Under the pieces are notes generated by a model. The model saw only the letters and a program-made list of their open reading frames with translations. It had not been told where the DNA came from and searched no databases. A stretch of DNA of 64,000 nt from assembly GCF_017654505.1 (NCBI RefSeq), contig NC_054534.1:26259689-26323688 (forward strand), given 5' to 3'. Below are positions 56,537 to 64,000 of this stretch, piece after piece. This stretch comes from Polyodon spathula (lineage: Eukaryota > Chordata > Actinopteri > Acipenseriformes > Polyodontidae). Every line of letters starts with the position of its first letter. Position 1 is the first letter of the stretch. A program made the translations under genes and the position numbers.

Positions 56537-57587
56537 CTGTAAAAACAGTGGATAAACCCGTTATGTAAAGCCTGGTGTTTAAAAGCAAAACATGATAATA
56601 TAACATAAGCTTTATTCAGTGTGTAAAATAATCAGAACAGTTACACTGGGAGTTAAAAGTAGAGAAGTGTGAACTGGTTCCTTTGAAACCAGGTACCCGG
56701 TGTAGTGTTATTTTCAGGTAAAAAGTGATACGCATTGCACTGCGTTTGCTCACGCATGTAATTGTGTACAGCAAATTCATACCTAAATCAGTTGCAAGAC
56801 CAACGAACCAACAGAAAATACCTACAATATCATGAATAAGAATGAATGTTTTTTGTTTTTGTTTTTTTACTGTTTAAAAGTTCACCTAAACTGCTACAAA
56901 ACTGAATGCAACTGCAATAAGAAAAGATCTGATTAAACAGGAACTTACATTTCAAAGTTTAAAGTTGATACCGGTACAGCAGCACCCGTTTCTTATGAAC
57001 TGAAGCTCAGCAATAACCGAGCAGCATTACATAAATGAGAGGATACAGCAATCGTAAGTTAACGTTACGAAAGCAAAGACGTGCTATTCCCGGAAAAACA
57101 TATTCCTGACTTTGAAAGGCGTTTCCAGTTCTGTCAGAGCTACCCAATGCTCTTTGCGAATACAAAGGGCAGTGTGCTATGATATCCACATGGTGCAATG
57201 TAATTTAACATGTAAATAGCACAAATGAGGATGCAGTAGACATGTGTTTAATTGTATGCGCTTACGTTTCCTTCCTATATTTCTTTTAACTATTGTTTGT
57301 GATTTTAATTTGGATCCTGTTGGTAATGTTGCATCCTCAGGACAAATTTAGCAGGGAAGGGAGCTTTGTAGGCACACTGCACTGAAAACCGATACTCGTG
57401 TAATAGGGAGATCGATTAAAAAAATGAAAGTGTGGCGGAAGCCAAGTATGTTGGGGGTCTTTAAAGGATAGCTAACCAAGGTTTTAAATGATATTACTAC
57501 TTTTAATGTATTGATTGAACATACATTGCTGGCATTTAGGGCAGGCTTTTCAAAACTTATTACCGTAAGTAAACTTTTATTAATGTC
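56537..57587. other. Upstream region of the reductase gene
   Basis: Should contain the noncoding first exon and promoter; neither is identifiable with confidence. Open frames here show no domain. Confidence 0.4.
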
Positions 57588-57807
57588 AAGGGGCCAGAAT
57601 TTCCCAGGGCATGTGCAAAAGTGTGCGCTGATGCAAAAATGTGTGCAACGCACACAAAGCTACCCACGGTGTGCGAATCTGCAAGCTCCCGCTATTTTCC
57701 CATCAGGGCAATCAGCAGTTGCACATTCCCATATTAACGCTTCCCAATCAAATCTCGGGGGTTGAAACTTAGTCAATCATATGGTAATTAAGCATTTACA
57801 TACATAA

Positions 57808-58720
57808 ATGGTCGATTCAGCTCTGCCTTCGTGTGCAAAAAGGAAAATGGCTTTAGAGGGTTCAGTGAACATAACGTTGATAACAAGGAAGCAGAGATAT
57901 TCAGAGAGAAATGTAGAAATTTTGTTGGAGGAGATGCAGAATCGTAGTTCAGATTTATTTGGTTCTGGTAAAGAAAGTCCAAATTATATGGTAAAAAAGC
58001 TTGGCAAGAGGTTACAAAAATAATAAATTCCACTTCAGCTGTTAAACTGACTTGGTCAGAATGTAGAAAAAGATACTACGCTATAAAACGTCGTGTTAAG
58101 TCAGTAATTCTCTCTCATAAACAGAGAACGGCTAGAGGTGGAGGACCATCAACACTGTTTCAATTAACAGCCGAAGAAGAATGCGCTGCAGTCAATATTC
58201 CACGGGGGAGCATTGCAGGACTGGGAGGCATTGATGGTGTAACCCTATCGCACGTGTCAGGTAAGCAGTCACTTATTGTAAAACTTACTGTAGATTTGTG
58301 AAACAATTGAAAAAAAGTGTTTACAGTTTGAAAATGAGTGTAAACGTCTACTTTTATTTTGTAACATATCCTGTGTAATCTGTAATAAACTATTTCATTT
58401 GGAGGTCATACTGTAGATCAGATAAAACATTTAACATGGCAGCTTAACTTACATGGGCTGAATAAAGTGACTATATAGCTACTAATACCACATGGCATAG
58501 GCTACATACTGATTGTACTTGGTAGTATATTGCAAGAGTATTACAAATATTATTGTATTTATTTTCATTCATTACAGCATCTGAACATCTTGGAAGCCCA
58601 ACGGGAGCAGACGATTCTCAAAATGGGCCAGACCAACAAGGTCCAATTATGCAAGATGAAGAGCATGATTCCTTAGGTTCTCATTTATCAGCTGCGTCCT
58701 CCAGATTGTGATCGTCCACC
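57808..58720 (+). pseudogene. Harbinger Myb/SANT-like DNA-binding protein
   Basis: The frame reads RYSERNVEILLEEMQNRSSD, then after a shift AWQEVTKIINSTSAVKLTWS, ECRKRYYAIKRRVK and GGGPSTLFQLTAEEE. W...W...R-x-x-Y-x-x-x-K is the trihelix Myb/SANT pattern. One A is missing from an A run near 57991-57996, which shifts the frame. A donor (GTAAGC at 58260) and acceptor (ATTACAG at 58577) separate a second exon encoding EHLGSPTGADDSQNGPDQQG, ending near 58710. In Harbinger elements this protein carries the transposase to the nucleus and the ends. Confidence 0.7.
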
Positions 58721-59231
58721 TATAGAGGAAAAGAACAATGAGGGAAGAGCATCGCTGCTGCAGCAAGAGAAGGAGAAACCTGCTCCCAAATGTATTGAAG
58801 TGCAAGAAAGAGCATTTGCTGGAGTGAATAAGAATGTACCAAATCTAAATGAGACACTGAATAGAATGTGCTTGTATATGGAAAGTTCCATAAAACTTAT
58901 GGGGGGGAAAAGTTTAAAGTTGAGAGAGGTTAGATCTGGAGAGAGCATATTATGCATCATTCTTCAAGGCCACCAGGCACACACATAACTGCAGAAACTT
59001 CCCGATGCTATCCTGTTTACTTTGCATGCTTCTGCTACTTGTGCCCAAGATCAGAATGAAGCTGAGGCCTCATTACTGCCAAGAAGAGCAGGGCGACCAA
59101 GAAAATGCTGAGCGGCATTATAACAAATGTGCAATATATCTGCTTCAATATTTGTATGTTTGATTTTGTGTTTTTTTTTCACATTTAATGTACATGAGCA
59201 TACACTTGCCCTGATTTTCAATCGTTAAGCA

Positions 59232-60150
59232 TTATTCATTTTCAGTAAAGTGCTCGGCAATGATAATGTTGCGTTCATTTCTGCCACTTTCCGGAGCTGC
59301 TACTGGTTCAAAGTCAACCACCTGTTGATTTATGGTGTTTAACCTGGTTTCACTGATGTCTAACAAGCATCCACGAGTAGTTGCTATGGTGTTTAGTACA
59401 CAACATGCTACCAATATTTCTGCAACCTTCTTTGCACTCTATTGCAATGCACCACCGCTCCTGTCCAAACACCTAAAGCGCATTTTAAGCATTCCAAATG
59501 TCCTTTGAATTGCACTAGAGTTCTTCTGTGTGCTTCATTATATGCAATTTCACCTGCTGTTTGTTGACTAAGAACTGCTGTCATCAGCCATTTCTTCAGA
59601 CCGTATCCATTGTCACCTATCAGTAAGCTATAATTATATACCATGTCTTCCAAAGTACAATGCAATCGATGGCTCAGAAAGGATGAAAGAGTCGTGACAG
59701 GATCCTGGGTAATTTGCAAACACATTAGTTATTATATTTTTAGCATCACATACTACCTGGACATTTAAAGAAGGAAATCCTTTACAATTAATGTAAATTA
59801 CTGCCTTGTCAGGTGGTGCACGTATTTGGACATGAGTACAATCTATTGCACCCAATACGCGTGGGAAACCAGCAATAGTAAAGAAATCTCTCTGTTTGCT
59901 CTTGCTGGTATCTGGTTTCAGGGAAACGTATGTAATCACCAGAAACTTTTGCATAAAAAACTAGCGCTGCAGTTACCTTTACAGCAACAGGAAAAGCAGT
60001 AGAAACACGTGACCTGGCTTCTAAATCTAAACGGAGCATTCTGCACAAGAGCCAACAAATTATATAAAACTTCAAACTCAGCCATCTTAAACGTTTTCGA
60101 GTTTTCGTTTTTTTTCCTGCTTTCCCTGCTTTTTCTATGATAGGTGGCAC
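59232..60150 (-). pseudogene. HARBI1-like transposase remnant
   Basis: In order on the minus strand: AFPVAVKVTAALVFYAKVSG, FTIAGFPRVLGAIDCTHVQI, RAPPDKAVIYINCKGFPSLN, VQVVCDAKNIITNVFANYPG, SCHDSFIL, LLIGDNGYGLKKWLMTAVLS, YNEAHRRTLVQ, then VACCVLNTIATTRG. GAIDCTH and GDxGYxLxxWLMTP contain two of the DDE acidic residues; the E-region (ERTFG) appears changed to frameshifted text near LVQFKG. A stretch between VFYA and the KQRDFF segment is missing. Stops and frame changes make it inactive. Confidence 0.8.
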
Positions 60151-60436
60151 AGTGCGCTAATAAGACACACCTGTGATCGTGTCTTACTTCACTTTTTAAT
60201 AGCGCACAGATGACAGGCGAAAATAGCATTTTGAAACCGATACCTCCACCCATTTTAGCTCATTAAACCGTGAAAAAACACTGTCAAACGCACATTTCTT
60301 GCCTATGTGCAAACCCTTCAGGGTAAAATCGGATGCCTCATGCGAATGAGGGCAAGTGCTGGCAGCGCGTGCTAATGTATTTTCCCCGTCCTTGCACTTG
60401 TTGCACTGCACTTGGGAAAGTTTGCGCCGGGGGGGA

Positions 60437-61270
60437 TTACTTTGCGACTGTATGTCTGCTGAAATTTAAAGGGATACTGTATACTTGCAGTCTACATTGT
60501 ATCATTATTTAACAGATATTTAAAAGTGCACACCCGCTGTAGTCATATTTAAACAACCTCACTTCAGAAACCCATCTTTTAGAAGCGATTGAAAAAAATG
60601 TTCGCAAGAATAGTTAAGAAGGAATAAATTAACGATCGAATAGAAAGAAAAAAGCCCCTTATAAAAGTGTACTGTAATAAAGAAAATAGAAAGCACGGTA
60701 AAGCATAGGCATTATAAAGAATTGCGAGGCATGGTAAAGCATATTAATAAACATGCCAAAACAGTTCGGTGGTAAATGCACCGTAAAAACACCATGCATT
60801 CAACTTTATGAAACTGGTTACAATGCCTTTGATAAATATCTCTGCAGAGAATTTAGTCTTCTGACTTAGTCTTCTGAATTTTAGACTTCAGCTACAGCAT
60901 TAAATTAGCATGCCCTTAATGTATAAAGCACTGGCAATCTCAAATCAGTATACTGCACTAACGTTCATGAATATGGCCGTTTTTCTTTGAGTCACAAAAT
61001 ACAACTGGAGTTGAAAACAAAATTACATCTGGTTTGCTATGCCACTTACAAAACACAAAGCTGTGACTGGCTACGAACTCAATACAGTAGTCTGGTGTTA
61101 TGAAATCTCTTTGCTGGCTCAGTGTGTTGAGTAATAAAGATGAGTCTGTGTTTTTTTCTCTGAACCTGGTCTTCGATTGGCCTTTTACTAGACCCACAAT
61201 ATGCATATAAAGTCAATTTGTACAGTGATAGTTCTTATAAATCTGGTGTAACTGACATAACCCCAACACT
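60437..61270. other. Intergenic, no gene seen
   Basis: AT-rich. A minus-strand frame of 82 codons at 61206-60958 has no domain. A repeated GACTTAGTCTTCTGA-like word lies near 60855-60880. Confidence 0.45.
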
Positions 61271-61500
61271 GGGTAGGATTGGTGGTCCAGTGATTAAAGA
61301 AAAGGACTTCCTACCAGAAGGTTCAAATCCTGGCTCAGCCACTCTCACTGTGTATGACCCTGAGCAAGCCACTTAACCTCCTTGTGCTCCGTTGTAAAAC
61401 CAAGGTCCTATTGTAAGTGACTCTGCAGCAGCAGCAGCAGTTGTTGATGATGCATACTTCACCCCCAGTCCTGGAGATCCTCAGGGTGTCCTGGTTTTTG
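61271..61500 (+). repeat. tRNA-derived SINE, same family as 53671, plus adjoining repeat
   Basis: TGGTCCAGTGA box A and a perfect GGTTCAAATCC box B near 61320, then CTGAGCAAGCCACTTAACCT and AAGGTCCTATTGTAAGTGAC, parallel to the copy at 53671. Here the 3' tail is replaced after a (CAG)n run by CCCCAGTCCTGGAGATCCTC, a separate widespread fish repeat motif, so the copy is chimeric or truncated. Confidence 0.8.
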
Positions 61501-62380
61501 TTTAACCCCAGCCTCTTAATGATGTAACTGACTTAATGATTGGGCTTGGGTACATCATCACAATGTGGTAAGTGTACCAAACCTTGACCTGTGTAATGTT
61601 GGAAAGTGGTACACTGTCAGATTTTGGTACATGTGCAATCAATTGCAATCTGATGGGTGTTTTCCTATTGTCAAACAGAGGTACATTTACCATTCATTAT
61701 ACATTATTTTTTGCAAGCTTAAACTGGAAACAGGCATTCAATTTATCTAACAAGAAAAAAACAACTCACTGCGAAAAAGAAAATGAGAAGCTCACGGCAA
61801 AGTTTCAAAAGTAAAACAATATGTATAAGACCCAATATATTGCATATGATAAATATTTGCATGCTATTTTCCTAATGGTGGAAAAACATGATAAGTTCAA
61901 TTTAAACAGATGTAAAAGACCGAAAACAGCATAATTTACCAGATTTGAATGGACGCTTCCCTGCTTTCTTAGGGAAGTTGTTTAGGCATGCACGCGCCTA
62001 GGCAACTTTTTACTTCTTAAGTGAAAAAACACTACCTCCTGTAATTGTAATATAGGAGATTACTTGAATGACTGGAAATAATTGCCATTTACAAAATTAT
62101 TAAATAGGCCTGTATGTTTACAACATGACACATAGAAGAGTCTTTTAAAAAAATATACAATATAAGGGTTATTTTTTTTGTTGTTAAACGATTTTTGTTA
62201 GACTGCTTACATCCTTACATGAAACACAATTTCGACGTGAAATAAGGTTCCAATGTGGGCGTGATTTTTTTAAATATAAATACCTTCGATTGTTCAGTTG
62301 TATTAACAATCTCTTCTGTTTCTTAAACAAAACGTATCCCCTGGCATGCGCAGCTTATTTTGGAAATGGAAAGTTGATTT
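61501..62380. other. Intergenic upstream of SDAD1
   Basis: AT-rich. No exon is supported; overlapping frames at 61565-61814 and 61693-61502 have no domain. Confidence 0.5.
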
Positions 62381-62463
62381 CTAAACGCCATTCTCCACCC
62401 GTACGTCTATATTGTTGCTTGTCTCTGTGCGTGACCCGTAGATGTGTAAACTGAACAGTAGCA

Positions 62464-62475
62464 ACATGGCGTCTT
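62464..62475 (+). promoter_or_regulatory. SDAD1: YY1-like site in the SDAD1 promoter
   Basis: CAACATGGCGTC matches the YY1 consensus AANATGGCGNC, about 95 bp before the SDAD1 start codon. YY1 sites near the transcription start are common in ribosome-related, TATA-less genes. No in-frame use of this ATG with the SDAD1 exon was needed. Confidence 0.5.
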
Positions 62476-62562
62476 TCTTGTGACCACGTTGGGAATCCAG
62501 ATGAAAACTTAACTAAAAAAAACTAAGCATTTTTAACACCAGACAGCACATTCACCGTAATA

Positions 62563-62652
62563 ATGTCGGGAAGAAATAACAACAAGCTACCTACAAATCT
62601 GCCACAATTGCAGAATTTAATCAAAAGAGACCCACAGTCCTACACGGAAGAG
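62563..62652 (+). CDS. SDAD1: SDAD1 first coding exon (60S ribosome maturation factor)
   Basis: ATG at 62563 opens [30 protein letters not shown], then donor GTAAGT at 62653. This 30-residue start is nearly identical to the SDAD1/Sda1 N-terminus, including [20 protein letters not shown]1 is a nucleolar protein required for 60S subunit maturation and export. The remaining exons lie beyond the window, since the second DIRS copy fills the rest. The gene points away from the NmrA-like gene. High certainty for family; the gene is partial only because of the window edge. Confidence 0.93.
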
Positions 62653-63002
62653 GTAAGTCGTGTTTTTATCAACTGTTCATTTAAATTGCAGTGACAAAAT
62701 TACAGTGCGCAACATGTCATCAAGAACACTCCATTTTGGAATGTTTTGAAAATATTATTTATTGTCATTTTTTAAATATTGTTTTGTTTTGTATTTTTAC
62801 ATAATGTTTACAGAACAACTAATAATGTTCTTTTTCAGATACTATACTTTAGTGTTTGAAAAAAAGAGTGTTTAAATGTGAATGATGGAATGTAATTTTA
62901 AGCTTTATTCAACATTTTACATAAACCTGTACTAATGCACAGAACGCAGTTTGTACAGTAATGTGTGTTGTGCTCGGGACATTGCAAACGTTTAGGTTAC
63001 TT
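62653..63002 (+). other. SDAD1 intron 1, start
   Basis: AT-rich intron sequence; interrupted at about 63003 by the DIRS copy. Confidence 0.7.
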
Positions 63003-63400
63003 ACCGTAACCCTGGTTCCCTGAGAGAGAACACGACCACCACTACATTACGTATGGGATATTCCTGCCCTTCGGGTAGGTATTGCTGAGCTCTCTGTACC
63101 AGAGCTGCCGAAAGGCCCCTTCCTGGGATGACTCGTTTTTTGGTTTTTTTTCTCGTGGGACTTGGCAACTGGTAACCTTCTCCGTCTGTCTCGCAGCAGG
63201 CAGTGCCAATTTTGGGACTGAACTAATGCTGCACTACCAAGTGCCCAGTACCCGTATTTGCCCAAGCATGGTGTTGAATGCTTCCTCAGCAGCGGTCAGC
63301 CGTCCAGACGGTAGGTTTTCTAAATCAAAGTGGTCGTCTTCTCTTTCAGGGAACCAGGGTTACTATAAGTAACCTAACATTCCCTTTCAATTCGAAGATG
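63003..63400. repeat. DIRS terminal and internal complementary repeats, copy 2
   Basis: GGTTCCCTGAGAGAG near 63021 and CTCTTTCAGGGAACCAGGG near 63340 are complementary. Adjacent words (CACGACCACCACTACATTACG) differ from copy 1, so the two copies are from different subfamilies. Confidence 0.75.
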
Positions 63401-63429
63401 ACCATCGCTAGGGCAGAGGAAATTCAATC

Positions 63430-63990
63430 TCTCATCCTCCTTTGAAGCAAATGGAGGCAGATGAAAAGACTCCAGTTCCACAGACTGGTTAATTGTGAAA
63501 GGCTGTAATCACCTTGAGGAGGAAAGTGGGGTTGGTGAGCAGCGACACCCTGCTGCCATCCTCCCAAATACGCGTGCAGGAGCTGTGCACAGACAGCGTC
63601 TGCAGCTCACTGATCCGCTTAGCGGAGGTGATAGCCAAGAGGAAGGCTGTGTTCATAGACGGGTACTTCAGCTCTTTGGAGTGTAAGGGCTCAAACGAGG
63701 CCTTTGTTGGAGCCTCTAGTACAATATTAAGGCTCCATTCGGGGAGAACAGTCCATCTAAGAGGGCCTAATCGCCGTGCGCCTTTAAGGAAACGGGTAGC
63801 CAAAAAATGCACACCTGCGGGCATGGCAAGCAAAGATAGCCGCAGAATACACCTTCAAGGTGGAAGTTAACCTTCCAGTATCAAGCAGTTCTTGCAGAAA
63901 ATGCAAAATATCTGGCATAGGGCAAGTGATGGGGTCATGGTTCCCAGCCAGACACCAAGCTTGAACATACTTCCACTTATAGGACAGAGG
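63430..63990 (-). pseudogene. DIRS tyrosine recombinase, truncated
   Basis: The frame reads HFLATRFLKGARRLGPLRWT, then PEWSLNIVLEAPTKASFEPL, SAKRISELQTLSVHSSCTRI, and LLTNPTFLLKVITAFHN. SAKRISEL holds the first catalytic arginine. A short stretch further (VELESFHLPPFASKEDERLN) continues in another frame to about 63425 and then abuts the terminal repeat. The HxxR and tyrosine boxes are missing, so the C-terminal catalytic half has been deleted. Confidence 0.75.
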
Positions 63991-64000
63991 CCTGGGTTGC

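Larger units (their letters stand above)
57588..60436. mobile_element. PIF/Harbinger transposon, degenerate
   Basis: Two divergent genes, a plus-strand Myb/SANT-like protein and a minus-strand HARBI1-type transposase, are the standard Harbinger layout. Ends are imperfect inverted repeats: GGGGCCAGAATTTCCCAGGG near 57590 against, inverted, GGGCGCAAACTTTCCCAAGTG-like sequence near 60430 (read on the minus strand). The 3-bp duplication is not clear. Both genes are damaged. Confidence 0.75.
63003..64000 (-). mobile_element. Second DIRS-like element, cut by the window edge
   Basis: Inverted motifs GTTACTTACCGTAACCCTGG at 62999 and AACCAGGGTTACTATAAGTA near 63353 mark the terminal repeats, related to those at 3600-3872. 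The recombinase lies on the minus strand above 63420. The unit sits inside the first intron of SDAD1. Confidence 0.8.

Overview
This window looks like nuclear DNA of a ray-finned fish. Genes are split by long AT-rich introns with GT/AG borders. The density of transposons is high: DIRS-like tyrosine-recombinase retrotransposons, hAT, Harbinger, Tc1/mariner, LINE fragments and tRNA-derived SINEs with the fish-type 3' tail. No bacterial operon, CRISPR array or tRNA gene is visible. The mixture suggests a non-teleost lineage (sturgeon, paddlefish, gar or similar), but that is inference and of low certainty.

Layout. (1) Positions 1-3353, plus strand: intron and last exon plus 3'UTR of a gene I could not identify. 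(2) 3595-7690, minus: a broken DIRS-like retrotransposon with gag, RT-RNase H and tyrosine recombinase remnants. (3) 8442-29521, minus: a row of exons for lectin-type extracellular domains: a signal-peptide exon, several C-type lectin domains (CTLDs), one SUEL/galactose-binding lectin domain, an F5/8C (discoidin) domain, an LCCL half-domain, then more CTLDs. Many CTLD exons carry frameshifts, stops, lost cysteines or a lost splice donor, whereas the SUEL, LCCL and second F5/8C exons are intact. A 1.74 kb transposon sits exactly at the donor of the F5/8C exon. (4) 31.6-47.0 kb, minus: a complete KLHL8 gene, nine coding exons giving 614 residues, with a noncoding first exon and a recognisable promoter. 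A transposon ends only 14 bp from its exon 3 acceptor. (5) 47.2-53.9 kb: transposon debris (hAT with BED finger, LINE, a non-autonomous hAT with 8-bp target duplication, SINE). (6) 54.2-56.5 kb, minus: a four-exon gene for an NmrA/BLVRB-like NAD(P)-binding reductase of 220 residues. (7) 57.6-60.4 kb: a Harbinger element with both a Myb/SANT-like ORF and a HARBI1-type transposase, both damaged. (8) 62.56 kb, plus: first coding exon of SDAD1. (9) 63.0-64.0 kb: the end of a second DIRS copy, running off the window.

The protein-coding genes do not form one pathway. KLHL8 is a CUL3 ubiquitin-ligase adaptor, SDAD1 acts in 60S ribosome maturation, and the reductase is a Rossmann-fold enzyme. The point of most biological interest is the lectin array: neighbouring exon phases link a CTLD directly to a SUEL domain, with F5/8C and LCCL exons following on the same strand. 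That is a combination I do not know from the vertebrate mannose-receptor family, preserved in a locus that is otherwise decaying.
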